A DNA stretch of 37,986 bases from JAHBVY01 sp964415255. GTDB lineage: Bacteria; Myxococcota_A; Polyangia; Polyangiales; Polyangiaceae. The notes beneath the pieces are model-generated. The model was not told the DNA's origin. It saw only the letters and a program-made list of their open reading frames with translations, and made no database searches. This document shows positions 27,936 to 35,712 of this stretch, piece after piece; position 1 is the first letter of the stretch, and every line of letters starts with the position of its first letter. A program made the position numbers and the translations under genes. The stretch lies in NCBI GenBank assembly GCA_964415255.1, contig CAYQAC010000034.1:1-37986 (forward strand), read 5' to 3'.

Positions 27936-30332
27936 ATGCGGGTGCCTCGTGCTACCCCTGGGGGAGGCGTGGTGAGTCGAGGCGTGAAGCGAGTGAAGCA
28001 GGCGGGCGGGCGCACGTCCGTTCGCGTTGGGCGCTTGGCGCCGCTGTTGCCAGCCCTCTCACTGCTCTGCTGGCCGCTCTTCGGCGCCTGTGCTCAGCAG
28101 AAGGCGGGGGAGGGGCTGCCGCCCGAGGCTGGCACTAGCGCCGCCCGCGTGGAGCCGGCGCCCTCCAGCGCCGCCTCCGCCGAGCCCCAGGTGAAGGAGC
28201 CGCCCGCTCTACCCAAGGATTTCCGGGTGGCGATGCGCATCGGCGATTTCAAGACCGCGGCGCGCGTCATCGACGCGCTGCCCGAGGCTGAGCGCCAGGT
28301 CCCCACCACGCGCTACGCGCGCGCCTACGCCGCGGCTGAGCTCGGGGAGCACGCCGCATGTGCGGAGCAGCTCGCGGCGCTAGAGGAGACCCTGACGCTT
28401 TTGCGTACGGAAATCACCGAGCTGCGCGCGAGCTGCCAGTTGGAGGCGGGCCCCTTCGATCAGGCCGCGGCCTACTACTCCGCGCAGGGCACCTCGCGCG
28501 ATCTGCTGCGCGCGGCGCTCGCCCATGAGCGCGGTGGTGACGCCAAGTCGGCGCTGGCCGCCGCTCAGCAGGTCATCTCACGCGAGGCGACGCGGCGCGC
28601 CCAAGCCAAGAAGCGCGAGCGCGACAAGCTCTATCCCCCCTCGCTCCGGCGTGAGGCGGAGGCGCGCCTCATCCGCGCGCGGCTGAAGCGCGCTGAGGGC
28701 AAGGAGCCGGAGGCGCAGGCTGATCTTCGCTGGGTCGCTACTGAGGTGCCTGAGCTCGCGCCCGCGAGCGGCGCCGGGGCGCCGGCGGCGGTGAAGCTCA
28801 GCGCCAAGCAGCGCTACGAGCGCGCGCTGCGCTTCGCGGACGCTGGCGACGTGGAGGCGACGGAGGCCGAGCTTGAGCTGTTGAAGGGCGCCAGCGGCCC
28901 CGCCATCTTAGAGCGTGAGCTGGTGCACGCCCGCGCTTGGTCACGCTACGTCGCGCGGCGCTACCGCGAGGCCGCGCCGCTGCTCACGAAGGCGGCGGAG
29001 CTCGGCAGCGTGCACGCGATCCGCGACGCGTACTACGCGGCGCGCGCGACCTCCCGCGCTCACGACGACGCCCGCGCGATCGAGATGTACGAGGCGTTCG
29101 TGAAGCGCCACCCCGGCAGCAGCTTTGCCGAGCACGCGCGCTACAACGCGGCGCGGCTCCGCTACATCTTGGGCGACTGGGCCGGCGCGGAGCTGGCGTA
29201 CAAGGCTTACTTGGCTCGTCACGGGGCGCGTGGTCAGCACAGCGCCTCAGCGCGCTATGAGCTCGCGGTGACGTGGCTCGCTGGGGGCAAGCCAGCACAG
29301 GCAGAGGAGGCGCTCTCGGCGCTGCTCGCGGACGCGAAGGGTCGTGATGAAGCGAACCTGGCGCAGCTCATCGCGGTGGCCCGCCTCGAACGTGGGGAGC
29401 GCGCCGGTGCCGCCAAGCAGCTCCGCGGCGTGATCCAAGAGCACCCTTTGTCGTTCGCTGCGCTGGCCGCCGCCGCGCGCTTGAAGCAGCTGGGGGAGGC
29501 GCCACCGCCGCCCATCGCCCTGGCGGCTGCGCCGAGCAGCAGCGCGCCGCTCGCGCTGAGCCTGCCGCCGAAGGTGCGCCTCCTGCACGAGGCGGGCCTC
29601 GCGCTGGAGGCTGAGGCTGAGCTGGGTCGTCAAGAGGCGAGCTTTCGTAAGGCACACGGACCACGTGCGGACGAGGCGCTGTGCCGCGCCTACGAGCAGC
29701 TCGGGAGCGCCGAGCGCCGCTACCGCGTTGGGCAACGCGCGGTGAGCCAGCAAACACTGTCTCGCGCACCCACGGAGGCCAATCGCTGGAGCTGGGAGTG
29801 CATCTACCCCGAGCCGTTCAGCGCCGCGGTGGAGCGTGAGGCCGAGAAGAACTCCCTCGAGCCGCACCTGGTGTACGCGCTCATCCGCCAAGAGAGCGCC
29901 TTCCGCACCACCGTGGTGTCGCCCGCCAACGCTGTGGGGCTGATGCAGCTCATCCCCCCGACGGCGAAGAACGTCGCGCAAGAGCTCGACATCACCTATC
30001 AGCCCGAGCTGCTCCGGGTGCCCGCGTTCAACATCCAGTTTGGCGCTTACTACCTGAAGAAGGTGCTCGATCAGTTCAGCGGCAGCGTGCCGCTGGCGCT
30101 CGCCGCTTACAACGCGGGGCCGAGCGCCGTGGGGCGTTGGTTGAAGACGGGGCACGAGCTGCCGCTCGATGTCTTCGTCGCGCGCATCCCCTACGCGGAG
30201 ACGCGCGGCTACGTGGGCCGGGTGCTCGGCAACCTAGCGCGCTACGCCTATTTGAAGGGCGGTGAGGCCGCCGTGCCCGAGCTCTCGCTCGGCCTGCCAG
30301 GTGGCGTCAAGGTACCTGACGACGCGTATTGA
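27936..30332 (+). CDS. lytic transglycosylase lipoprotein with TPR-like region
   Basis: 798 aa from ATG 27936; a GTG at 27933 is also possible. After a basic N-region, the signal ends with LCWPLFGAC, a lipobox, so the enzyme is probably tethered to a membrane facing the periplasm. Residues about 80-600 are alpha-helical and Ala/Arg-rich with TPR-like helices, as in soluble lytic transglycosylase (Slt70) superhelices. The catalytic SLT domain is at about 635-780: VYALIRQESAF contains the catalytic Glu (about residue 653), followed by SPANAVGLMQLIPPTA and LALAAYNAGPSAV. It cleaves the MurNAc-GlcNAc bond of peptidoglycan with anhydro-muropeptide formation. Longer than Slt70 through its helical region. 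Family assignment is firm; lipidation is predicted. Confidence 0.93.
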   Translation: MRVPRATPGGGVVSRGVKRVKQAGGRTSVRVGRLAPLLPALSLLCWPLFGACAQQKAGEGLPPEAGTSAARVEPAPSSAASAEPQVKEPPALPKDFRVAMRIGDFKTAARVIDALPEAERQVPTTRYARAYAAAELGEHAACAEQLAALEETLTLLRTEITELRASCQLEAGPFDQAAAYYSAQGTSRDLLRAALAHERGGDAKSALAAAQQVISREATRRAQAKKRERDKLYPPSLRREAEARLIRARLKRAEGKEPEAQADLRWVATEVPELAPASGAGAPAAVKLSAKQRYERALRFADAGDVEATEAELELLKGASGPAILERELVHARAWSRYVARRYREAAPLLTKAAELGSVHAIRDAYYAARATSRAHDDARAIEMYEAFVKRHPGSSFAEHARYNAARLRYILGDWAGAELAYKAYLARHGARGQHSASARYELAVTWLAGGKPAQAEEALSALLADAKGRDEANLAQLIAVARLERGERAGAAKQLRGVIQEHPLSFAALAAAARLKQLGEAPPPPIALAAAPSSSAPLALSLPPKVRLLHEAGLALEAEAELGRQEASFRKAHGPRADEALCRAYEQLGSAERRYRVGQRAVSQQTLSRAPTEANRWSWECIYPEPFSAAVEREAEKNSLEPHLVYALIRQESAFRTTVVSPANAVGLMQLIPPTAKNVAQELDITYQPELLRVPAFNIQFGAYYLKKVLDQFSGSVPLALAAYNAGPSAVGRWLKTGHELPLDVFVARIPYAETRGYVGRVLGNLARYAYLKGGEAAVPELSLGLPGGVKVPDDAY

Positions 30333-30493
30333 GCGCTCCAGCCTGGGGCCGGGCACGGTAGTCGAGAGGCCTGACGAAGTAAACGCGCTGGTCAGGCGGT
30401 GATTGTCAAGGAGCCTGACGAAGCATTGGGCGCGCTTGCTCGGTGAGGTCGCGAACGTCAAGTGGCCTGACGATAGGTCAAGGGGCCGGACGA
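30306..30493 (+). repeat. five 17-bp iterons, consensus GTCAAGNGGCCTGACGA
   Basis: Copies start at 30306 (inside the end of the transglycosylase gene), 30361, 30405, 30457 and 30477, all on the plus strand. GTCAAGGAGCCTGACGA, GTCAAGTGGCCTGACGA and GTCAAGGGGCCGGACGA are the closest. Each contains a near-inverted repeat (GTC-AGG / CCTGAC with one bulged A). The iterated, same-strand arrangement is that of multi-copy binding sites for a regulator or replication-type protein. They lie 350-480 bp upstream of the lipoprotein gene at 30842. Confidence 0.7.
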
Positions 30494-30520
30494 GTTGCCC
30501 CATGGCTTCGCGAGGTTTTC

Positions 30521-30545
30521 TTTGGGGGTTGGACGGCACCGCGCC
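30521..30545 (+). repeat. dispersed 25-bp intergenic repeat, copy 3
   Basis: Identical over 25 bases to the reverse complement of 7712-7736, and similar to 19731-19755. It begins TTTGGGGGTTGGACGGCACC. Confidence 0.75.
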
Positions 30546-30683
30546 ACAGCCACCCGCACGAGAGCCCCTCCACGCGCCCCGAGCAACCGTCCAGCGTAGC
30601 ACCCGGCACCTCTTCGCCCAGTCAAATCCTCGAACGCGAGTAGCGCCGCTTGCCCTTTTGATGGCAGACTCTGTTTGTGGGTG

Positions 30684-30773
30684 GGCGCTCCGGCGCCGGC
30701 TCTCAGGTGGGCGCTTCGGCGCCTGGTTTGCCAGCGCGCTTCAGCGCTTGTGTTGAGTGAGCGCCTCGGCGCT
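30684..30773 (+). repeat. array of tetraloop hairpins upstream of the lipoprotein gene
   Basis: Four short hairpins: GGCGC-TCCG-GCGCC (30684-30697), GGCGC-TTCG-GCGCC (30710-30723), GCGC-TTCA-GCGC (30736-30747) and AGCGC-CTCG-GCGCT (30760-30773). Three loops are UNCG-like. The last stem differs from the first two by a paired G-to-A/C-to-T change, so pairing is kept. A direct repeat, CGCTTGTGTTGAGTGA, separates the last units with 25-bp period. Confidence 0.75.
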
Positions 30774-30841
30774 TGTGTTGAGTGAACGCTCAGGCAGTTT
30801 GGCTGAGCATGGGTATGACTTAGGGACGAGGAGGGAACGCG

Positions 30842-31708
30842 ATGCGAACTTACGTGATGGTGGCGGCGGTGCTGATGGCGGTGGGCTGTGGCAGCGACTC
30901 GAATGAGGGCCCCAGCACCGGCGGCACGGCAGGGTCGAGCGGCAGCGGCGGCACGGCAGGGTCGAGCGGCAGCGGCGGCACGGCAGGCTCGGGGGCCTCT
31001 GGCGGCACGGCTGGCTCGGGAGCCTCTGGTGGCACGGCAGGCTCGGGAGCCTCTGGTGGCACGGCAGGCTCGGGAGCCTCTGGCGGCACGGCTGGCTCGG
31101 GAGCCTCTGGCGGCACGGCTGGTAGCCCGACGGGTGGCACGGGCGGCACCGCGGGTAGCCCGACGGGTGGCACGGGCGGTACCGCGGGGTCAGGCGGCGC
31201 GTTCACGGAGTGCAAGGAAGCCTCAGACTGTAAGCTCGTCTCCGACTGCTGTAACTGCGAGGGTGTGCCAGCGTCGGCGCCGGCCGGCCCGAGCTGTGAT
31301 CTGGCCTGCATCACCCCCATGTGCGAGGACCGTGGCATCCGCGCGGCGTCCTGCGTCGCGGGGCGCTGCGTGGCCGGCTTCTCGTGTGACGAGCGCTCGG
31401 TCACTTGCCGTCAGGAGCCGCCGGACTGCAAGCCGGGAGAGGTGCCCATCGTGGACGGCGATTGCTGGGAGGGAACCTGTGCTCCGGCCACGGAGTGCAA
31501 GTCGGTGGGCTCGTGCGCCGCTTGCGGCTCGCTCGCCTGCGTGACCTACGTCACCCAGCTCGGCCCCGAGTATCACTGCGTGGACATGCCGCCGACGTGC
31601 GACGAAGCCAGCTGCGGCTGCCTCGGCGGCTCTTGCCAAGAGCCGTTCGACACCTGCAATGACATCGGCTCCCGCACCGGCATCAGCTGCAGCTGCCCGC
31701 GCTGTTGA
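30842..31708 (+). CDS. repeat-rich, Cys-rich surface lipoprotein
   Basis: 288 aa; ATG with a strong GAGGAGGG ribosome site. The signal MRTYVMVAAVLMAVGC has a lipobox, so the mature protein starts CGSDSNEG. Residues about 25-125 are GGTAGS-type repeats (GGTAGSGAS and GGTAGSPTG), encoded by 24-bp and related units, a style common in Myxococcota lipoproteins. They probably form an extended stalk. The remaining 160 residues are Cys-rich (over 20 Cys, in patterns such as CKLVSDCCNCEG, CAACGSLAC and CGCLGGSC) and likely disulfide-stabilised. No enzyme motif is seen. Its upstream region carries iterons and a hairpin array, suggesting unusual expression control. Function unknown; surface display is inferred. 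Confidence 0.88.
   Translation: MRTYVMVAAVLMAVGCGSDSNEGPSTGGTAGSSGSGGTAGSSGSGGTAGSGASGGTAGSGASGGTAGSGASGGTAGSGASGGTAGSGASGGTAGSPTGGTGGTAGSPTGGTGGTAGSGGAFTECKEASDCKLVSDCCNCEGVPASAPAGPSCDLACITPMCEDRGIRAASCVAGRCVAGFSCDERSVTCRQEPPDCKPGEVPIVDGDCWEGTCAPATECKSVGSCAACGSLACVTYVTQLGPEYHCVDMPPTCDEASCGCLGGSCQEPFDTCNDIGSRTGISCSCPRC
30931..31190. repeat. in-frame tandem repeats in the lipoprotein gene
   Basis: Units of GGCACGGCAGGCTCGGGAGCCTCT-like 24 bp (first 20 bases GGCACGGCAGGCTCGGGAGC), plus a later GGTAGCCCGACGGGTGGCAC-type unit, encode the GGTAGS repeats. Individual units differ by synonymous changes. Copy number is likely to vary between strains without frame loss. Confidence 0.85.
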
Positions 31709-31717
31709 GTCAAGATG

Positions 31718-31751
31718 GACCGTTGGGGTGACGAGGTTCGCCCCAACGGTC
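31718..31751. terminator. bidirectional hairpin terminator
   Basis: A perfect 11-bp stem, GACCGTTGGGG (31718-31728) with CCCCAACGGTC (31741-31751), closes a 12-nt loop. It lies between the lipoprotein gene and the convergent TerB-like gene. No T-run. Confidence 0.65.
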
Positions 31752-31779
31752 TCAGCACCCTGACGGAGCCTCGCTGGCC

Positions 31780-32142
31780 TCAGCTCGCGTCTTCGGGCTC
31801 AAGCTCCCAGGTGTCGCGGAGCCACTCCAGCAGCGCGCCCTCTTGCTGATCGATGGTGCCCACCGCCGCGAGCTCGAACAGCTCCGCGAAGATGAGCTCG
31901 CGCGCGTCTTGGCGGCTGATGCCCGCGGCGAGCGCCTTCACGCCGTCGGCGGTGAGGTCGCGCGCGTCGAGCTTGCGGTTCAGCTCGTCGTAGTGATCCG
32001 GGCCGATCTGTTCGGCGAAGAGCCGCATCTCGCGCGCCTCACCGGGCGTCACCACGCCGTCCGTCGCGGCCAGCAACTTGAGCAGCGCGATGGCGGTGAG
32101 GAGCTCTTCTTCAGTCAGGTCGTCGTAGTCGAAGTCAGCCAT
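31780..32142 (-). CDS. TerB-like acidic protein
   Basis: 120 aa, all-helical and strongly acidic. LTAIALLKLLAATDGVVTPGEAREMRLFAEQIG resembles the TerB/DjlA-N pattern, in which helices flank an ADGxVxxxE metal-binding-like loop, and a second AAVGTIDQQEGALLEWLRDTW repeats it. TerB-like domains occur in tellurite-resistance and stress proteins, but the fold is also used in unrelated small helper proteins, so a tellurite role should not be assumed. The gene begins 9 nt after the hisC stop and should be cotranscribed with hisC. Confidence 0.7.
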   Translation of the reverse strand: MADFDYDDLTEEELLTAIALLKLLAATDGVVTPGEAREMRLFAEQIGPDHYDELNRKLDARDLTADGVKALAAGISRQDARELIFAELFELAAVGTIDQQEGALLEWLRDTWELEPEDAS

Positions 32143-32151
32143 GGGTTCCCT

Positions 32152-33237
32152 TCAGCGCTGGGCGCGAGTGTACGCGCTCAGGTGCTCTAGCAGGCGATCG
32201 ATCGCCTCGTCAGTGCCCACGCTGATCCGCAGGCCTGCCTCCAGCAGCCGCTCTGGGAAATAGCGGACGAGCACGCCTTGGGCTTTGAGGTGCTCGAAGG
32301 CTCCGCGCGCGGTGCGCTCGGCCGCCTCAGCGTCGCCCGGCGCGCGCGCGAACACGAAGTTGCTCTGGCTGGGGAGCGGCTGCCACCCCAGCGCCTGAAG
32401 CCCCGCGCTGAGGCGCTTTCGGGTGGCGATCACGCGCCTGGTGCTCTCCGCCACCCACTCGGTGTCGCGTAGGCTCGCCGCCGCAGCCAGGATGGCGAGG
32501 CGATCGAGGTTGTAAGAGTCCTTCACCTTGGCGAGCCCGGCGATGATCGGCGCGGGCGCGAGGCACAGCCCCACCCGCATGCCGGCGAGCGAGTGGCTCT
32601 TCGAGAAGGTGCGCAAGACCACCACGTTGGGCTCCGTGCTCACCAGGCTGAGCGCATCCTCATCGCTGAAGGCAGCGTAGGCCTCGTCCACCACCAAGAC
32701 GCCGCGCGGCAGGCTGCGAGCCAGCTCACGCAGCAGCTCCGTCGGGTGTGAGTTGCCGGACGGTGAGTTCGGTGAAGCGACCAGCACTAGCTTGGCGCTC
32801 GAGCCAAACAGCGCGCGCGGGAGCTGGTAGCTCGCGTCAAAATCAAAGCTGTGTACCTGGGTGCCCAGGCTCGCCGCCAGGGTGCGGTAGAGCACGTAGG
32901 TGGGGTAGGGGTAAGCGATGCTGTCGTTCGGCTCCAGGAAGGCGCGGAACAGCAGCGCGAGCAGCTCGTCAGAACCATTCCCATGTAGGATGTTCTCGCG
33001 CGGGAGCTGATACAGCTCGCTCGCGGCGTCGATCAGCGCGCTCGCATGGGGGTCGCTGTAGAGCCGCAGCCGCTCGCCGCCTCCGTCGAGCTCCGCCAAA
33101 ATCGCCTCACGCACCCGCGGGCTCGGCGGGTACGGGTTCTCGTTGGTGTTCAGCTTGATGAGCTGACTTGTAGCCTTCGGCTGCTCACCGGGCACGTAGC
33201 CCACCATCTCCCGTACGCTCTGCCTCAAGAGATCCAT
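32152..33237 (-). CDS. hisC: histidinol-phosphate aminotransferase
   Basis: 361 aa from the ATG at 33237, preceded by GGGAG. The frame extends to 33522, but the extra 95 residues are Ser/Pro-rich and overlap the upstream gene in another frame, so they are rejected. A class I/II PLP aminotransferase (EC 2.6.1.9) that transaminates imidazole-acetol phosphate in histidine synthesis. Family features: IKLNTNENPYPPSP near the N-terminus, HGNGSDELLALLFRAF, ASPNSPSGN, DEAYAAF, and RTFSKSHSLAGMRVG with the PLP lysine at residue 213, close to the usual position. No other his genes are present; it sits between a GH113-like gene and a TerB-like gene. Some HisC-like enzymes act on aromatic amino acids, so the exact substrate carries some uncertainty. 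Confidence 0.92.
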   Translation of the reverse strand: MDLLRQSVREMVGYVPGEQPKATSQLIKLNTNENPYPPSPRVREAILAELDGGGERLRLYSDPHASALIDAASELYQLPRENILHGNGSDELLALLFRAFLEPNDSIAYPYPTYVLYRTLAASLGTQVHSFDFDASYQLPRALFGSSAKLVLVASPNSPSGNSHPTELLRELARSLPRGVLVVDEAYAAFSDEDALSLVSTEPNVVVLRTFSKSHSLAGMRVGLCLAPAPIIAGLAKVKDSYNLDRLAILAAAASLRDTEWVAESTRRVIATRKRLSAGLQALGWQPLPSQSNFVFARAPGDAEAAERTARGAFEHLKAQGVLVRYFPERLLEAGLRISVGTDEAIDRLLEHLSAYTRAQR

Positions 33238-33310
33238 CAAGCACTCCCGAGCGCGCTGCCTAGCACGCCCACCGCACGGCGCCTCGTCCAGAGTGCCCTG
33301 AACGGCTAGC

Positions 33311-34588
33311 TCAGTAGCGCCCCACCGGCTCAGAGCTTGGCGCGGTGAGGGCGGCGCCGCGCGGGGGATCACCGTCGGCGGCGAAGCCGGCGCGGAAGGC
33401 GTCGCGGAGCACCAGCTCGGCGAGCTTGCCACGGGGGTTGAAGCCCCACTCGGCCTCTTGAGAGAGGTCATCTGGATCGGCGTAGGTGCGCCACACGAAG
33501 AAGCCAGCGAACCACGGCTCATCCAGGTGCGGCGCGATCAAGGCGGCGAAGGCGTCCGCCTGCGCGCGCTGATCGACCACTACGTCTTGCATCGAGTCTG
33601 GCCACTCCCAGGGCCGGAGCGCTGGATCTTGACGGGTGGTGTAGCCAATCTCGGTGAACAAGACTGGCTTGCCCCAGGCCTTGGCCAGCGCGCCCACCTT
33701 CGCGGCTACTTGCTCGCCGCCGCGCAGCAGCTCGGTGACGGAGGCGCCCTCTTGGTCCGTCAGGGGGAAGAACGCGTTGATGCCGATGACGTCGAGCTCA
33801 CCGAGGATCACGGTGTGCTCCACGTCGTCCCAATTGGCGGCGTAGGTGAGCGGGCCGCGGTACACCGATCGCACGCGCTCTATCAGCGCGCTGTAGCTCG
33901 GCGAGCGCGTTGTGGTGACCCAGCTCCGGAGCTCCACCCCCACGCTCAGCAGGTCCACTGAAGCCTCCTCTGCGAGCCGCGCCCAGGTGAGCAGGAACTC
34001 CCCGTAGCTCGCCTCCCAGCGCGCCCACCCCGCGTCCGTCTTAGGGTCAATCTCCGCGCGCCAGCCGCCGCTCTCCACCCACAGGTGCGGCACCAGCATC
34101 ACCTTGAGGCCGCGCGCGTGCGCCGCCTCCACGGCGCGCAAGAGCGCGGCGCGGTTCTCTGCGAACGGCGCCTCGAAGCTCAGCTCCACCCCGGTGGAGT
34201 CTAAGTCCCACACGCGCCCAAAGGGCGTCAGGCTGACCCAGGTGCCGCCCAGGCGCGCCGTCTCGTGCAGGCTGCGCTCGAAGGCCTCCGTGCCATAGCC
34301 CACGCCAGGGCGGAGCGCGCTCTCGATCGGGCCGATCGTGATCCCGCGGATCGCGCCGCGCGCGGGCCAGCTGCCGCTAGCGCCGCTGGTTTGCCCCAGG
34401 TATTGCCACGCGGATTCATGCGGGATCAGCCGCGCGGTGTCGCTCGGCGCTGCCTCGGCGCTCAGCGGGGAGAGACACCCAGCGAGCGCGAGGGCAAGCC
34501 TGCGGCTGACGCCGCCGCCGAGCGCGGCACGCAGCGCGGTGCCAAACCCCCAAAACCCGAGGCCGCGCGGCGTCATGGTCAGCTTCAC
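33311..34588 (-). CDS. GH113-like glycoside hydrolase, exported
   Basis: 425 aa from a GTG overlapping the HAD gene stop (GTGA); an ATG at 34576 is an alternative start. The signal region RRLALALAGCLSPLSAEAA offers a lipobox (ALAGC) or a signal-peptidase I site. Residues about 70-400 form a TIM-barrel hydrolase: IRGITIGPIESALRPGVGYG, WVSLTPFGRVWDL, GLKVMLVPHLWVE, then SVGVELRSW with Glu219 (probable acid/base) and LFTEIGYTTR with Glu313 (probable nucleophile). This is the pattern of GH113, which includes beta-mannanases. WFAGFFVWRTYADP closes the barrel. The natural substrate is unknown. It is translationally coupled to the HAD gene and 73 bp upstream of hisC. Confidence 0.87.
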   Translation of the reverse strand: MKLTMTPRGLGFWGFGTALRAALGGGVSRRLALALAGCLSPLSAEAAPSDTARLIPHESAWQYLGQTSGASGSWPARGAIRGITIGPIESALRPGVGYGTEAFERSLHETARLGGTWVSLTPFGRVWDLDSTGVELSFEAPFAENRAALLRAVEAAHARGLKVMLVPHLWVESGGWRAEIDPKTDAGWARWEASYGEFLLTWARLAEEASVDLLSVGVELRSWVTTTRSPSYSALIERVRSVYRGPLTYAANWDDVEHTVILGELDVIGINAFFPLTDQEGASVTELLRGGEQVAAKVGALAKAWGKPVLFTEIGYTTRQDPALRPWEWPDSMQDVVVDQRAQADAFAALIAPHLDEPWFAGFFVWRTYADPDDLSQEAEWGFNPRGKLAELVLRDAFRAGFAADGDPPRGAALTAPSSEPVGRY

Positions 34589-35295
34589 TGCCTGCTCGCC
34601 GCCAGCGCCTGGAGCCGCTCCAAGCTGAGCTCCGCCAGGTCACGCACGATGAGGTCAGGCTCCCGACTCAAGAGCTGCTCTTCTGGGTAGCTGTGGGTGA
34701 CGGCGACACAAGTCAGCCCAGCTGCCTTGGCCGCCTCCACGCCGCTCAGCGAGTCCTCCACCACCAGCACCTCGCGCGGCTGAATATCCGTATGGAGAAT
34801 TTCGCGCATCCGCGCGAGCCCCATCAAGTACCCCTCTGGGTCCGGCTTGGAGCGCCCCGTCGCCTCCGCTGGGATGATGAAGCGCACCAGCTCCGCCACC
34901 TGCAGCGCCTTGAGCCCGAGGTGGATCTCAGCCTCCAGCGCGCCGCTCACCACCGCCACCGGGCCGAACCCCGCGCAGCGCCGGACGAGCGGCGCCGCGC
35001 CGTCGAAGGGCTCGAGTCCCGCCGCTGCGCGCGCGAGGTAGTGCGGCACCTTGGCGCGCACCAGCTCCTCCACGCGCTGTGGCGTCACCGCCTCGCCGTG
35101 TTCGGCCAACACCGCCTCGAACGCGCCGACGTCGTCGAAGCCGAGGTAGCGCTCCCAGTAAGCCTCCTGTGTCAGCTCAATGCCGAGCGGGCGCAGGGTG
35201 TCTTGAAACGCGGCGAGGTGAACTCGCTCGTCGTCGATCAGGACGCCATTATAGTCGAACAGGGTCGCGGCGAACACGGGCGCTCTTGGTAGCAC
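34585..35295 (-). CDS. HAD-superfamily hydrolase with DxN motif I
   Basis: 236 aa, GTG start, no ribosome site; TAACCT lies 4 nt upstream on the coding strand. It has the HAD subfamily I layout. Motif I LFDYNGVLIDDE gives the nucleophile Asp14, but the usual second Asp is Asn16. The alpha-helical cap follows (about 25-90). Motif II is VAVVSGA, motif III is the Lys in ATGRSKPDPEGY, and motif IV is VVEDSLSGVEAAKAAG. The SKPDPEGY and VVEDS blocks are those of beta-phosphoglucomutase/phosphatase-like HADs. The second Asp is the general acid/base in most phosphatases, so the Asn may alter catalysis; I recall similar DFNG-type members, so it may be a subfamily trait. First gene of a probable four-gene operon. 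Confidence 0.88.
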   Translation of the reverse strand: MLPRAPVFAATLFDYNGVLIDDERVHLAAFQDTLRPLGIELTQEAYWERYLGFDDVGAFEAVLAEHGEAVTPQRVEELVRAKVPHYLARAAAGLEPFDGAAPLVRRCAGFGPVAVVSGALEAEIHLGLKALQVAELVRFIIPAEATGRSKPDPEGYLMGLARMREILHTDIQPREVLVVEDSLSGVEAAKAAGLTCVAVTHSYPEEQLLSREPDLIVRDLAELSLERLQALAASRQ

Positions 35296-35427
35296 GAGGA
35301 GGTTAGGATCCGGCTCTCGCCTGATACACGATACGCGCCCCTGGGTGGCGATCGTCCTGCGCCTGGGATCGTGGGCCTGGCCTCATGAGCCGGTCAACCA
35401 GAAGCCTCGCTTGAAAGTCCCTCCGCC

Positions 35428-35455
35428 TTGTGCCAGGGTCCGCCCGGCTTAAGGT
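35428..35455 (+). promoter_or_regulatory. candidate infA promoter
   Basis: TTGTGC (35428-35433), 16 bp, TAAGGT (35450-35455), ending 18 nt before the infA ATG. A GAGCGGG ribosome site fits in the short leader. Confidence 0.4.
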
Positions 35456-35473
35456 TCACGTTGGCGAGCGGGT

Positions 35474-35698
35474 ATGAGTAAAGGCGATCTACTAGAGATG
35501 GAGGGCACCATTCAGGATGCCCTCGGCGGCGGTCAGTACACCATCAGGCTCGACCAGGGCGACGCGACGGTGCGCGCGCAGCTCTCCGGCCGCATGCGGC
35601 GCCATCACATCCGGGTGCTACCAGGGGACCGAGTTCGCGTGGCAGTCTCGCCGTATGACCTCAGCCACGGCCTCATCGTTTACCGCGGCAAGGGCTGA
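35474..35698 (+). CDS. infA: translation initiation factor IF-1
   Basis: 74 aa, the expected 71-75. A single S1-type OB-fold: MSKGDLLEMEGTIQDALGGGQYTIRLDQGDATVRAQLSGRMRRHHIRVLPGDRVRVAVSPYDLSHGLIVYR. The SGRMRRHHIRVLPGD and SPYDL blocks correspond to SGKMRxxxIRILPGD and SPYDLTRG in the family. IF-1 binds the ribosomal A site during initiation. The loops (DALGGGQYTI, DQGDATV) are divergent from the common NAMFRVELENGH form, so this could be a second, specialised copy rather than the sole infA. It is not in the usual ribosomal-protein neighbourhood; the next gene encodes a lipoprotein. Confidence 0.93.
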   Translation: MSKGDLLEMEGTIQDALGGGQYTIRLDQGDATVRAQLSGRMRRHHIRVLPGDRVRVAVSPYDLSHGLIVYRGKG

Positions 35699-35712
35699 TC
35701 ACGCTGTAGGCT

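Larger units (their letters stand above)
30333..30841. other. 509-bp non-coding region packed with repeats
   Basis: No frame here looks like a protein. From left to right it holds four of the five iterons (30361-30493), the dispersed 25-bp repeat (30521-30545), about 140 bp in which I see nothing, the hairpin array (30684-30773) and the ribosome site GAGGAGGG before 30842. No clear -35/-10 pair was identified. Confidence 0.6.

Noticed and set aside
29247..30155. Minus-strand frame of 302 codons opposite the lytic transglycosylase
   Set aside because: Shadow frame; the plus strand carries a complete SLT domain.
33238..33522. 95-residue N-terminal extension of HisC
   Set aside because: Ser/Pro-rich, overlaps the GH113-like gene, and the ATG at 33237 has GGGAG upstream and the right family length.
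35517..35698. Upstream part of the FGE-like frame lying inside infA
   Set aside because: It is an out-of-frame reading of infA; the real start must be after the infA stop or very near it.
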